The notes: generated by a model from the sequence alone, not told the origin. A DNA stretch of 64,000 nt from Pantoea rwandensis (GCF_002095475.1 NZ_MLFR01000016.1:1-64000); one strand, 5' to 3'. Positions 27,786 to 37,124 are shown, counted from the first letter of the stretch. A program made the numbers and translations.

Positions 27786-27812
27786 TTATCGGCATTTTTG
27801 TGCCGGACTGTA
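27786..27812 (-). promoter_or_regulatory. Sigma-28 promoter of the HNH-like gene
   Basis: On the minus strand TACAGTCC-N11-GCCGATAA: perfect -10, five of eight at -35, exact spacing. It resembles the fliA promoter at 26641-26667 in both boxes and ends 58 bases before the HNH-like ATG. Confidence 0.75.
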
Positions 27813-28112
27813 ACAGGCTGGTTACTTTTTTAGGGTTATAGGGTGCTGGGGGAAATCGGGATGCTGAGATGGTGGTGATTTGTATTAAGGCAGCGGCATT
27901 CCCTGTTAAACGTTTTCTACCATTAAGGTGTTCTTAACCAGTCAGCATGGGCACCGTGTAATCCTACAAAATGCGTGCTTGTAAGAGCGTAACGATAAGC
28001 CCCATAAAACGCTCGCTATTCAACAAATCGCTCTTAATCCGTATCCCTATAATTACAGAATGACATCGCATAATTAACACTACCATTTACCCATTTCGGG
28101 GGATAATCCCAC
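27813..28112 (+). promoter_or_regulatory. Upstream region of fdtA-like gene
   Basis: About 300 gene-free bases. It must contain the fdtA promoter on the plus strand; I found no good sigma-28 match. A GGGGGAT stretch 10-16 bases before the ATG can serve as ribosome site. No other element named. Confidence 0.4.
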
Positions 28113-28532
28113 ATGGACATAAAATTAATTCGCTTACAAACACATGGTGATGAACGCGGCTCTCTGATTTCGTTGGAACATAACAGCAATATTCACTTTG
28201 ATATCAAACGGGTGTACTACATGTTCAACACCCGTGACGATGTGCGCCGCGGATGTCATGCTCATCGACACCTAAAGCAGTTAGTTGTTGCTGTGCGCGG
28301 TTCATGCCGTTTTACTCTTGATAATGGACAAGAGCGTATTGAATTACTCCTTGATAACCCTGCACAAGGATTGTTGCTTGATTCGATGATCTGGCGTGAG
28401 ATGCATGAGTTCAGTGAAGATTGCGTTTTAATGGTCCTCGCTGACCAAGTCTATGATGAAACTGACTATGTTCGCAGCTATAACGATTATATTGAAATTA
28501 TGAAAAGAGAGTTTTGGAATGTAACTGCATGA
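28113..28532 (+). CDS. fdtA: dTDP-4-oxo-6-deoxyglucose 3,4-oxoisomerase, FdtA/QdtA type
   Basis: 139 residues, a single cupin domain of the WxcM/FdtA family. Typical blocks: DERGSLISLEHN, KRVYYMFNTRDDVRRGCHAHRHLKQL with the catalytic-type His cluster, and the SMIWREMHEFSEDCVLMVLAD strand. It isomerises dTDP-4-keto-6-deoxyglucose to the 3-keto sugar, giving the substrate for the aminotransferase encoded next (FdtB type). Whether the product is the galacto (Fdt) or gluco (Qdt) epimer cannot be read. RmlA/RmlB functions must be supplied elsewhere. Composition looks AT-richer than the flagellar genes around, suggesting acquisition. Confidence 0.82.
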   Translation: MDIKLIRLQTHGDERGSLISLEHNSNIHFDIKRVYYMFNTRDDVRRGCHAHRHLKQLVVAVRGSCRFTLDNGQERIELLLDNPAQGLLLDSMIWREMHEFSEDCVLMVLADQVYDETDYVRSYNDYIEIMKREFWNVTA

Positions 28533-28791
28533 TTTCAATATCGAATATGGGGTTCATTCGAACTTGTTGTTGCATCACTAAAACTCCGCTTTATCATGAT
28601 TTTGCGTATTACGCCTTACAAGGCATTAATAGAAATATATAATTCACCATACCATGTCTATTGCATAGAAATGGTTCGACTGTGGTGAAGCTTTCAGATT
28701 AAGTGGACGAAATAAGCGTTCTGGTGCTTTAAAAACACAAATAATTTCCACACTTAAATAAATTTTTCACTTAAACCAAGAAGAATGAACG

Positions 28792-29898
28792 ATGAAAGTC
28801 GAGTTTCTAAATTTAAAGAAAGTAAACCAGCGCTATGAAGATGAGTTGATTCGAGCTTGCTCTGATGTCGTAAAATCTGGCTACTTCATTGATGGTGAGC
28901 AAGTCCACGCTTTTGAACAAGAATTCGCACAGTTCTGCGGTGTTCGCTATTGTATTGGAACGGGGAATGGGCTCGATGCACTAAGCTTAGTATTTCGTGC
29001 CTGGAAAGAAATGGGGAAGCTTCGTGAAGGTGATGAAGTTATTGTACCTGCAAATACTTTTATTGCTACCGTGCTGGCTATCAATGCAAATGGCCTAGTG
29101 CCTGTGATGGTGGAACCCGACGCCGCTACCTTTAACATCACTGCACAAACAGTCGTTCAAGCAATTACAACCCGCACGCGTGTGATACTGCCAGTACATC
29201 TCTATGGGCAAATGGCTCCAATGCAAGAACTCATTGAATTGGCTAATGCCCACAATTTACTAATTCTTGAAGATTCAGCTCAAGCTCACGGTGCTGAAAT
29301 TGATGCGCAACCTGCTGGTAGCTGGGGACACGCAGCTGCTTTTAGTTTTTATCCCGGCAAGAATTTAGGTGCTTTAGGTGATGCCGGTGGAGTCACCACG
29401 AATGATGATGAGCTTGCAGCTCTCGTCTCGGCCATGCGTAATTACGGCTCATCAGAAAAATATCATCACCAGTATGCAGGTGTTAACAGTCGCCTCGACG
29501 AAATACAAGCTGCAATGCTGCGCGTTAAGCTGCGCTACTTAAAAGAAGAAACCACTCAGCGCCGAGTCATTATTGAACGTTACCTCCACACTATTAATAA
29601 TCCTCTAATCAAACTACCTACAGCGGTCATTGAGGAAGCACATGTGTGGCATTTATTTGTCATTCAAACCGAACATAGAGACGCATTACAAAGCTGGCTG
29701 GCTAACCACAACATTAAAACATTAATTCATTATCCGATTGCGATTCATAAGCAGCCCGCCTTTCAGCACTTAAAACATCTACAACTCCCTGTCACTGAAC
29801 AATTACATAAGAAAATCCTCTCTCTGCCCTTATCGGCAGCAATGACCTCAGAGGAAGTGGATTATGTAATATCCTGTTTGAATTCATTCCAGCCTTAA
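28792..29898 (+). CDS. fdtB: dTDP-3-amino-3,6-dideoxyhexose transaminase, FdtB/QdtB type
   Basis: 368 residues, DegT/DnrJ/EryC1/StrS sugar aminotransferase. The PLP Lys is K190 in [29 protein letters not shown] and [16 protein letters not shown] are family blocks. It transfers an amino group to the 3-keto position of the FdtA product to give dTDP-Fuc3N or dTDP-Qui3N. A gap of 259 AT-rich bases separates it from fdtA; in several clusters an N-acetyltransferase sits there, and none is seen here. It converges on the glycosyltransferase genes, whose likely donor it makes. Confidence 0.83.
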   Translation: MKVEFLNLKKVNQRYEDELIRACSDVVKSGYFIDGEQVHAFEQEFAQFCGVRYCIGTGNGLDALSLVFRAWKEMGKLREGDEVIVPANTFIATVLAINANGLVPVMVEPDAATFNITAQTVVQAITTRTRVILPVHLYGQMAPMQELIELANAHNLLILEDSAQAHGAEIDAQPAGSWGHAAAFSFYPGKNLGALGDAGGVTTNDDELAALVSAMRNYGSSEKYHHQYAGVNSRLDEIQAAMLRVKLRYLKEETTQRRVIIERYLHTINNPLIKLPTAVIEEAHVWHLFVIQTEHRDALQSWLANHNIKTLIHYPIAIHKQPAFQHLKHLQLPVTEQLHKKILSLPLSAAMTSEEVDYVISCLNSFQP

Positions 29899-29899
29899 T

Positions 29900-29931
29900 A
29901 AAACGCATTCAGACTATTCTGAATGCGTTTT
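29900..29931. terminator. Bidirectional terminator fdtB / glycosyltransferase
   Basis: Perfect 14-bp stem AAAACGCATTCAGA/TCTGAATGCGTTTT (29900-29913 with 29918-29931), loop CTAT, T-run on both sides. It ends fdtB and the converging glycosyltransferase transcript. Confidence 0.9.
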
Positions 29932-29946
29932 ACATTACATTGATTT

Positions 29947-30729
29947 TTAATCAGGCAACCAGGCTTTCGCCCACTCACTCACATTATCACCGGTTAACAT
30001 CCAGTTTTTCAGCACCGCTAAACGTAGCTCATCACCCATCTTTTCACTGGCCTTTCTATCATCAAGGTGCATACGCAATGCATCACTCCAATCTTTGAAG
30101 CGGTTACGAACTAACGTCACGGGCAGGTCACCGCGATAGCAAGCCACATCACTTGCAATCACTGGATAACCACAAGCACCATATTCCAGTAGGCGCAGGT
30201 TACTCTTACAGTTGTTGAAAATATTTTCTTCCACTGGAGCCAAGGCAAGATCAAGATTTAATGAGGCCAATTTTTCCGGATAAAGGTTAATATCCGTTCC
30301 CATATGAAATTCATGCAAATAGGGTTTCATTTTGGCTGGGCACATACCAAGAAATACCCACTCAACCTCATCAGCGAAAGCTTTCACTACATCAAAAATC
30401 ATTTCCAGGTCACCAGTATGACTGGATCCTCCGGCCCAACCAACTCGTGGTTTTCTTCCTTGCTTACGCGAGCTTTTCAGGTTGCCCCACCAGCGCTCAG
30501 GTAGGCGGTTATTCACTACGACAATATTAGGATGCATACCCTCAAATGCATTTCCTAATTCAGCCGTTGAGACCACGAAACGGTCAACGAAACTAAAACT
30601 TTTACGCAGCATTTTAAGAGTATCGCCTTTAAAGTTTTCGCGGTGGACGTTCTTTACCGGAACATTAGGCAAATAATCGTCCAACTCAAATACCTTATAG
30701 AGGTTGGTATACTTCTTAACATCACTCAC
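29947..30729 (-). CDS. C-terminal GT4-like part of split flagellin glycosyltransferase
   Basis: 260 residues beginning at a GTG that overlaps the upstream stop by 4 bases (GTGA). The sequence starts inside a domain: YKVFELDDYLPNVP, DRFVVSTAELGNAF, VGWAGGSSHTGDLEMI, CKSNLRLLEYGACGYPVIASD and RNRFKDWSDALRMHL are the body and nucleotide-sugar pocket of a GT4-type domain that in flagellin glycosyltransferases of Pseudomonas type is fused behind two GT2 domains. Reading the -1 frame just upstream gives LHEWVSDVKKY, which continues the preceding protein. So this is either the 3' part of a gene broken by a one-base indel, or a separately translated, coupled subunit. Confidence 0.7.
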   Translation of the reverse strand: MSDVKKYTNLYKVFELDDYLPNVPVKNVHRENFKGDTLKMLRKSFSFVDRFVVSTAELGNAFEGMHPNIVVVNNRLPERWWGNLKSSRKQGRKPRVGWAGGSSHTGDLEMIFDVVKAFADEVEWVFLGMCPAKMKPYLHEFHMGTDINLYPEKLASLNLDLALAPVEENIFNNCKSNLRLLEYGACGYPVIASDVACYRGDLPVTLVRNRFKDWSDALRMHLDDRKASEKMGDELRLAVLKNWMLTGDNVSEWAKAWLPD

Positions 30730-33461
30730 CCACTCATGGAGCTTTCAGAAAACTGTCGCTGCAAAATCAGGCTATCAGCTTGATACTGATTTAGAACTGG
30801 CACACCTTGCCAGCCAGGAAGCATTTGCCCCCCAACTAAACCTGCTTCCTGCATCGCAGAGAAGGGTTCAAAAATTCGGTAAAAACCGCACCCGCTTAAG
30901 TCTGCTGCTGCTGGTATCACCACAGGTAATGGCTTCCAGTAAAGAGGTTGCCAGCTTCGTTGACTGTCCAGCGCAATGTCAAATGAATCACTGCTTACCG
31001 ATAAATTGATGTTGTAAGCTGGATCATGGCTAAGTATTGGCATCCAGCGTTCAAATATAATTTTACGATCTTTTTCCAAGATTTTTATTTGTGCTTTCGG
31101 TTCTTGGTCTGAATTCTGAGCCACCACCTGTGCAAATGGCGTCCAGACGATCAAATGCCCAGTTTCACGAGCACGAAGACATAGATCAATATCAGCATGG
31201 GTCGTGAGTGAACTATCAAAGCCATTAATTTCGAGAAGCAGACTTTTCTTTACCAGCATAAACCTGCCTGAAACAGCGCTATAATTTTGCGTCAGTCGCA
31301 AACGAGCCATATGGGTCAAATGACTCTCATGTTTACCCTCAAAGGCGTGCATGGCAATATCCTGACTGCCCAAAACATATCCCGCATGCAGTACAATGCC
31401 TTGCTGATCAATCTGTTTTCCGCCAACTATTCCAACTTCAGGCCGCTGTCCATGGTTGAGGAGATCATTTAGCCATTCTGGCTTGGCGATGCTTAAATCA
31501 TCCGCAATGAAAACGCAAAAGTCACCGTCACTCGATAAAATGCCCTGATTACACAATGACGCATAGTTGGCACTGCCATTTTCCTCACACCACTTAATTT
31601 CTTTATTAACCAGAATGCTAATTTGGTGTAGTTGATTCTTTTGCGATGTGGACAGTTGGTAATTAGTCGAAACAATTAATTGATATTGTTCATAACGCGT
31701 ATTTTCAACAATACTCGCCAGCGTTTTCATCATCGCAACCGGTTCCAGCTCCGAGATGATGACAATCGACACCAATGGTTTTTCAGCATGCTGATAGTGG
31801 ATATTAAAATACCTATCTTCATACTTCATTGCGACTGCATCATTGTAGCCGCGATTTGTTAGGTGCTGTAACAGTAATGGTTCGACCCGATGCATACGCT
31901 GCAAATATTCTTTGCTAATGAACATGGGTTCAGAAATATGCCCAATGGTATGGGCATGGTTACTCTCGATAAGCTTGAGAATTATTCCAAATTCTGCTCC
32001 AATACCAGATGTAGCATCAAATCCTCCGACTGCCATTATCAATTCACGGCGGAAGAACCAGTTTCTAGATTGCTCATCTGGATTGCTCAGTAATAAATCC
32101 AGATTGAATTCTGGACGGAATGATGCTCCGGTAACGTAATCACCCACATAATTTAATTCGTCTGCATATAATGCTAGTTCTTCACGGTACTTTGGTAAGT
32201 TAAATTGTAGACTTTTCTGCCCTGACTCCGTAAATTCAGTCCCCGAATCAACACACACCAGCCATTCGCATTCGCTTCTGTCAACGTGCGCATTCAGAGT
32301 ATGAATGTATTCTGCCTCATCGGCAAAAATCACTATTTCATGTTCAGTATCGAAATGTTGATCACTGAATATCGTCAATGTGAAGTGAACGCCTTGAAGT
32401 AAGGCTGCATCAATAGAGTCAACTGTTTTGTTTATTAAATCAACCGAACCTTCAACGTGACGAACACATATGCTTATGCTTGGATTAATGTTGTTCTCAT
32501 TATGGTGTGTATCGATCAAGTGTTTTTCAGTCGCAGATATCTTTCGTATCTTAACCCAATTTTTTAAAATGCTTTCCGTCAAACTGTTATGCAGATTACT
32601 ATGGATATTTACAAACTGATATTCATTGGGTTCAACTAATGATGCAACCTGAACAAAGTCGCCGTTCAAATGACGTTCAGTAAACCAACCCGATTTTTTC
32701 AAAAACTCGCAAAGATAGGTCGCATTTTCAGAGGCTGAATGATCATTTTCTCGCGCAATTTGGCTGATCTGCAGGGCTGATAAACGGAATGACGCTGTTT
32801 TTTCTGTCAGGTAAGCTAAATCCCCTGATCGAAGCATCTTCAAATAGAGTGTGAGGTCGTCTACGAAATTAATGGTTTTGCCTTCAATTTCAAATAACGA
32901 ACCTTCACTCGCCATTAATGCTTGCAGCAACTCATTTCGAAATAACACACAACAAGGCTCGCCGATAAAATTTTTAAGATGAATGCTTTGCCAGCGAATG
33001 ACATCTTCACCCTTCATAACACTGTCATATTTTACAGCCTCACCTGATGCGAAGGCTTGAGGTAATATTTTTCCTAAAGGATCGATAAGATGTCGACGTG
33101 AAGTGGTAAGCGAGAGCGAAGGATTTTGTTCCATAACTGTTACCTGGCATGCAATATTGTCAGGTGCAATTAAGTCATCGTCATTGAGAAACTTGACATA
33201 CTTCCCTTTGGCAGATGGCAAACTGGTTTCATAGTTGTGAATAGACCCATTTGACCGCCCAGTTCGAATATAGCTTACAGGAAAACGACCATCATTCAGA
33301 TATTCAGCGGCTAGTGACTCAATATGTTCATCGGGACTATCATCGCCAATAATGATTTCACAATGAGGATAGGTTTGCGCAAGCGCGCTTTCAATACACT
33401 CCTTGAACCACATGGGTTTATATGCCGGAATAATAATACTGACGAGTGGATACTTTTCCAT
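30726..33461 (-). CDS. Large GT2-GT2 glycosyltransferase, probably flagellin-modifying
   Basis: 911 residues. First GT2 domain about 1-240 (PLVSIIIPAYKPMWFKE, IIGDDSPDE, VKFLNDDDL). A middle, poorly conserved region follows. A second GT2-like domain lies at about 570-800 (PLVSIVIISELEP, NQGILSSDGDFCVFIADDL, GIVGGKQIDQQGIVLHAGYVLG). It ends abruptly inside a third domain (LSGCGFYRIFEPFSAMQEAG ... DSLILQRQFSES), which resumes in the next frame. Position directly behind fliC and the domain order match flagellin O-glycosyltransferases such as FgtA/Fgt1. I chose the ATG at 33461; an in-frame TTG at 33503 is less likely. Composition is AT-rich. Confidence 0.75.
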   Translation of the reverse strand: MEKYPLVSIIIPAYKPMWFKECIESALAQTYPHCEIIIGDDSPDEHIESLAAEYLNDGRFPVSYIRTGRSNGSIHNYETSLPSAKGKYVKFLNDDDLIAPDNIACQVTVMEQNPSLSLTTSRRHLIDPLGKILPQAFASGEAVKYDSVMKGEDVIRWQSIHLKNFIGEPCCVLFRNELLQALMASEGSLFEIEGKTINFVDDLTLYLKMLRSGDLAYLTEKTASFRLSALQISQIARENDHSASENATYLCEFLKKSGWFTERHLNGDFVQVASLVEPNEYQFVNIHSNLHNSLTESILKNWVKIRKISATEKHLIDTHHNENNINPSISICVRHVEGSVDLINKTVDSIDAALLQGVHFTLTIFSDQHFDTEHEIVIFADEAEYIHTLNAHVDRSECEWLVCVDSGTEFTESGQKSLQFNLPKYREELALYADELNYVGDYVTGASFRPEFNLDLLLSNPDEQSRNWFFRRELIMAVGGFDATSGIGAEFGIILKLIESNHAHTIGHISEPMFISKEYLQRMHRVEPLLLQHLTNRGYNDAVAMKYEDRYFNIHYQHAEKPLVSIVIISELEPVAMMKTLASIVENTRYEQYQLIVSTNYQLSTSQKNQLHQISILVNKEIKWCEENGSANYASLCNQGILSSDGDFCVFIADDLSIAKPEWLNDLLNHGQRPEVGIVGGKQIDQQGIVLHAGYVLGSQDIAMHAFEGKHESHLTHMARLRLTQNYSAVSGRFMLVKKSLLLEINGFDSSLTTHADIDLCLRARETGHLIVWTPFAQVVAQNSDQEPKAQIKILEKDRKIIFERWMPILSHDPAYNINLSVSSDSFDIALDSQRSWQPLYWKPLPVVIPAAADLSGCGFYRIFEPFSAMQEAGLVGGQMLPGWQGVPVLNQYQADSLILQRQFSESSMSG

Positions 33462-33618
33462 AACAGAGGCCTCGGGCTGATCTTGCTTTCGTGCTGTTAG
33501 CAAGGGAATGCATAGTTTTCGATACTCTTGACTATATGCTGTTGTGTCAAAAACAATTGCCGCATCATCCTCCTGAAATAGCGCTATTCCTTCCGTTTAT
33601 TTTTATGATTGCAAAAAA

Positions 33619-33640
33619 AAACCCCGCCTAAGCGGGGTTT
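33619..33640 (-). terminator. fliC terminator
   Basis: AAACCCCGC/GCGGGGTTT stem (33619-33627 with 33632-33640), loop of 4, followed on the minus strand by a run of T. It lies 24 bases after the fliC stop, so the glycosyltransferase genes beyond need read-through or their own promoter. Confidence 0.9.
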
Positions 33641-33663
33641 GGGAAACAACTTGTTTAAGTTGA

Positions 33664-35340
33664 TTAGCCCTGTAGCAGAGACAGAACCTGCTGTGGAACC
33701 TGGTTAGCTTTAGCCAACACTGAGTTACCTGCCTGCTGGATGATCTGTGCTTTAGACATGTTTGAAACTTCAGTTGCGTAATCAGCATCCTGAATACGAG
33801 ACTGTGCTTCAGACAGGTTAGTGGTGGTGTTGTTAAGGTTCGTCACCGCTGAATCCAGACGGTTCTGAATCGCACCTAAGGAGCTACGGAATTTATCTAC
33901 AGAAGAGATTGCCGCATCCAGTGCTGCCAATGGATCAGCAGTCTGAGTACCTGTGCTGGTAGAAGAGGTAGTCAATTTACCCGCGCTGCTCACATACACT
34001 GATGCGCCTTCGGTCGCTGCGTATTTACCTGATGCACCAGCACCGTTAGAAGCAACAGTCACTGAACCAGTATCTTTGTCTACATTGTAGTTGACGGTGT
34101 AACCAGAAGTAGCAGTCATCACGCCATCACCATCAACGAAGGTAGCTGCAGAGGTGCCGCTTGCCAAGGTTGCAGTGTAATTCAGGGCTTCTTTGTTGAA
34201 CTTGATGGTAGTTGAAGCATCCGCTTTAACGTTAGCCAGCAATGCATCTGAAGTCACGGTGTCTTTATAAGTCAGGCCGCTGTTAGCAGTTGCATCAAAG
34301 CTGTAAGTCTTGTCATCAAAGCTGATGCTACCTGCAGTGGTACCAGAAGATGCTGCAGTGAACAGGCTAGACATGGTTGCAGCAGTAGAGCCAGACACGT
34401 TGTTGGTAGTCAGTGCGCCGTTGCTGATATAGGCTGCTTTACCACCGATGGTGATGTTGCCAGTAGCATCAGTATCGAAGCTTACAGAACCGGTAGACGA
34501 AGTATAAGTACCAGATTTAGTCTGGCCAGCGTCAGCTTTCAGCGTTGCACCATAAGTGCCGGCATCGCCTGAAGCAACAGTCTTATCAATAGAGAAGTTG
34601 TTAGATGCTGCGTTATAGGTGTAAGTACCTGAAGCAGCAGAACCAGCACTGATGGTAACCTGATCGCCATCGCTTAATTTGCTGAATGCAGTGTCAGCAG
34701 TCAATTTGTCGAAGTTAGTGGTAACAGCATATGGGCCAGTACCAGAAACGTTTGCACCAGCAGCAGACAGGTCACTAATAGTGGCAGTTTTGTTGGTAAT
34801 AGTACCAGCACCGTTCACGTTAAAACCGTTCAGACCCAGTGTAGATGAATCGATCTGCTTCAGGTCAATAGAGATAGTCTGACCATCGTTTGCGCCAACC
34901 TGAATTTTCAGGGAGCCGTCTTTAGACAATACGTTCACGCCGTTGAACTGAGTCTGACCAGATACGCGGTCAATTTCGTCCAGACGTGATTTGATTTCGT
35001 CCTGAATTGAGTCCAGGTCAGACTGGCTGTTGGTGCCGTTCTGAGACTGTACAGTCAGTTCACGAACACGCTGTAAGTTGTTGTTGATTTCAGACAGTGC
35101 GCCTTCAGTAGTCTGCGCTGCAGAGATACCGTCGTTGGCGTTACGAGCAGCCTGAGTCAAGCCGGTGATGTTAGACTGGAAGCGGTTGGCAATTGCCTGA
35201 CCTGCTGCATCGTCTTTTGCGCTGTTGATACGCAGACCAGATGACAGACGCTCGATAGAGGTTGAGAGCGCTGACTGGTTTTTGTTGATGTTGTTCTGGG
35301 TGATCAGCGAGAGGCTGTTGGTGTTAATTACTTGAGCCAT
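33664..35340 (-). CDS. fliC: Flagellin
   Basis: 558 residues. Conserved D0/D1 ends: N-terminus AQVINTNSLSLITQNNINKN and the flg22-type immune epitope ERLSSGLRINSAKDDAAG (about 32-49); C-terminus MSKAQIIQQAGNSVLAKANQ and ending SLLQG. The central D2/D3 part (about 180-460) is variable and extremely rich in Ser, Thr, Gly and Ala, offering many possible O-glycosylation sites, in keeping with the glycosylation genes next door. It polymerises into the filament. The ATG at 35340 follows AGGAAC. The promoter is sigma-28 at 35416-35442. Confidence 0.96.
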   Translation of the reverse strand: MAQVINTNSLSLITQNNINKNQSALSTSIERLSSGLRINSAKDDAAGQAIANRFQSNITGLTQAARNANDGISAAQTTEGALSEINNNLQRVRELTVQSQNGTNSQSDLDSIQDEIKSRLDEIDRVSGQTQFNGVNVLSKDGSLKIQVGANDGQTISIDLKQIDSSTLGLNGFNVNGAGTITNKTATISDLSAAGANVSGTGPYAVTTNFDKLTADTAFSKLSDGDQVTISAGSAASGTYTYNAASNNFSIDKTVASGDAGTYGATLKADAGQTKSGTYTSSTGSVSFDTDATGNITIGGKAAYISNGALTTNNVSGSTAATMSSLFTAASSGTTAGSISFDDKTYSFDATANSGLTYKDTVTSDALLANVKADASTTIKFNKEALNYTATLASGTSAATFVDGDGVMTATSGYTVNYNVDKDTGSVTVASNGAGASGKYAATEGASVYVSSAGKLTTSSTSTGTQTADPLAALDAAISSVDKFRSSLGAIQNRLDSAVTNLNNTTTNLSEAQSRIQDADYATEVSNMSKAQIIQQAGNSVLAKANQVPQQVLSLLQG

Positions 35341-35415
35341 GGTTAAGTTCCTATTAATCAAGTCTTTGGTTAAGGTGTGGGCTTCAACCCGCCGGCTTCA
35401 GCGCCGTCAAAGTTG

Positions 35416-35442
35416 TTATCGTCTGCCTTCAAACAACCTTTA
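35416..35442 (-). promoter_or_regulatory. Sigma-28 promoter of fliC
   Basis: Minus strand TAAAGGTT-N11-GACGATAA; seven of eight at both boxes against TAAAGTTT and GCCGATAA, with exact 11-base spacing. It leaves a leader of about 70 bases to the fliC ATG. Confidence 0.88.
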
Positions 35443-35606
35443 GATTTTTTTTAGTACCAGGCGAAAATTTTTCCCTTCAACCTGTCACGCTTATCTTTAT
35501 CGCCCTCACCTCGCACATCTTTAGTGCAACTTGATCACTTTTCTAGCGCCAGAAATACCCTTCTCTATATGGCCTATTCGCTTTATTAGCCGCTGATAAA
35601 TAATTC

Positions 35607-35633
35607 TAAACTTTATCTCAAATAAGCCGATAA
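35607..35633 (+). promoter_or_regulatory. Sigma-28 promoter of fliDST
   Basis: TAAACTTT-N11-GCCGATAA, one mismatch in 16 against the sigma-28 consensus, 42 bases before the fliD ATG. Confidence 0.9.
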
Positions 35634-35675
35634 CCGCGGTATTCACTCTCTGTGTAGACAGGAAAAGGAAATAAC

Positions 35676-37115
35676 ATGGCGACTATTACTAACCTCGGTG
35701 TCGGTTCAGGCCTTAACTTAAGTGACATTCTTGACAGCTTATCCACTGCCGAAAAAGCATCCTTAACCCCCATATCCACGCAGCAGAGCGCCTATACCGC
35801 GAAGCTGAGTGCCTATGGCACACTCTCCAGTGCGTTGACGACCTTCCAAACCGCCAACACCGCGCTGAACAGTGCAGACCTGTTCTCTGCCACCACCGCA
35901 ACCAGCAGTAGTAGCGCCTTCAGCGCCACCACATCTGGTACCGTTGTTGCCGGTAAGTACAACGTTGCAGTAACCCAGCTGGCGCAAGCGCAGACGCTGA
36001 CTTCTGCGGTACAGACCAGTAACACCACTGCATTAGGTGACAGCTCAGCCACCAGCCGTACCCTGACCATCAAGCTCGCAGATGGCACCAGCAAAGATAT
36101 CGCGCTGACCACTGACCAGACTTCATTGACAGGCATGCGTGATGCCATCAACGGTGCCAGTGCAGGTGTTAGCGCCAGCATCATTAAAGTCGCCGATGGT
36201 TCTTACCGCTTGTCTCTGACCTCATCCAAAACCGGTGAGGCCAACGCCGTTTCATCTATTAGCGTGAGTGGCGACGATACACTGAATAACATTGTTGGTT
36301 TTGATTCCACTAAAGTCGACGCTGACACCGGCGAAGGCAATCCAATGAGTGTTAGCGTGCAAGCACAAGATGCAGAGCTAACCGTCAACAATGTCAAAAT
36401 CACCAACAGCAGCAACACCATCAGTGATGCGTTGGAAGGTATTACGCTCAACCTGAATGACACCACTACCGGCAACCAGACGCTGACTGTCGCGCAAGAT
36501 ACCTCTAAAGCGACTACAGCGATCTCTAACTTTGTTACGGCCTATAATTCTCTGCTGGATCAGTTCAGCTCGCTGACCAAATATACCGCGGTTGATGTCG
36601 GTTCTGATGCACAAGACACCAGCAATGGTGCATTGATTGGTGACAGCACGCTGCGAACCATCCAGACCCAGATAAAAAGCATGCTGACGAATTCTGCCAG
36701 CACCTCTACTTATAAAACCCTGGCGCAGATCGGTATCACTTCCGATCCCACGACCGGTGAATTGACGCTGGACTCTGACAAGCTCTCAACCGAGCTGACG
36801 AAAGATCCTGATGGTATCAAGCAGATGATTGTGGGTGACGGTAAAACTACCGGTATCACCACCACCTTAGCGACCAACCTCACCAGTTGGCTCTCTTCCA
36901 CCGGGAGCATTCAGTCTGCGAAAGACGGCGTCAGTAAAACGCTGAACAATCTGACCGAGCAATACAACGACATGAGCACACGGATTGACAATATGATCGC
37001 GCGATACAAAGCGCAGTTTACCCAGCTCGATATCACCATGAGTTCACTGAACAACACCAGTTCTTATCTGACGCAACAGTTCGATACGTCAAGCAGCTCT
37101 AGCTCTTCTTCGTAA
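35676..37115 (+). CDS. fliD: Flagellar filament cap / hook-associated protein 2
   Basis: 479 residues, the usual enterobacterial length. The N-terminal FliD_N block (LGVGSGLNLSDILDSL) and the C-terminal coiled coil (LNNLTEQYNDMSTRIDNMIARYKAQFTQLDITMSSLNN) are conserved; the tail is a Ser-only run. It forms the pentameric cap that folds incoming flagellin. First gene of fliDST; the class 3 promoter is just upstream. fliS follows after 9 bases. Confidence 0.95.
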   Translation: MATITNLGVGSGLNLSDILDSLSTAEKASLTPISTQQSAYTAKLSAYGTLSSALTTFQTANTALNSADLFSATTATSSSSAFSATTSGTVVAGKYNVAVTQLAQAQTLTSAVQTSNTTALGDSSATSRTLTIKLADGTSKDIALTTDQTSLTGMRDAINGASAGVSASIIKVADGSYRLSLTSSKTGEANAVSSISVSGDDTLNNIVGFDSTKVDADTGEGNPMSVSVQAQDAELTVNNVKITNSSNTISDALEGITLNLNDTTTGNQTLTVAQDTSKATTAISNFVTAYNSLLDQFSSLTKYTAVDVGSDAQDTSNGALIGDSTLRTIQTQIKSMLTNSASTSTYKTLAQIGITSDPTTGELTLDSDKLSTELTKDPDGIKQMIVGDGKTTGITTTLATNLTSWLSSTGSIQSAKDGVSKTLNNLTEQYNDMSTRIDNMIARYKAQFTQLDITMSSLNNTSSYLTQQFDTSSSSSSSS

Positions 37116-37124
37116 GGAGTAATC

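Larger units (their letters stand above)
35341..35675. other. fliC-fliD divergent promoter region
   Basis: 335 bases with two back-to-back sigma-28 promoters (35416-35442 minus, 35607-35633 plus) and otherwise unassigned AT-rich sequence. Confidence 0.75.

Noticed and set aside
30726-30760. Programmed -1 frameshift joining the two glycosyltransferase frames
   Set aside because: No X-XXY-YYZ slippery heptamer is present at the overlap. An indel or GTGA coupling is simpler.
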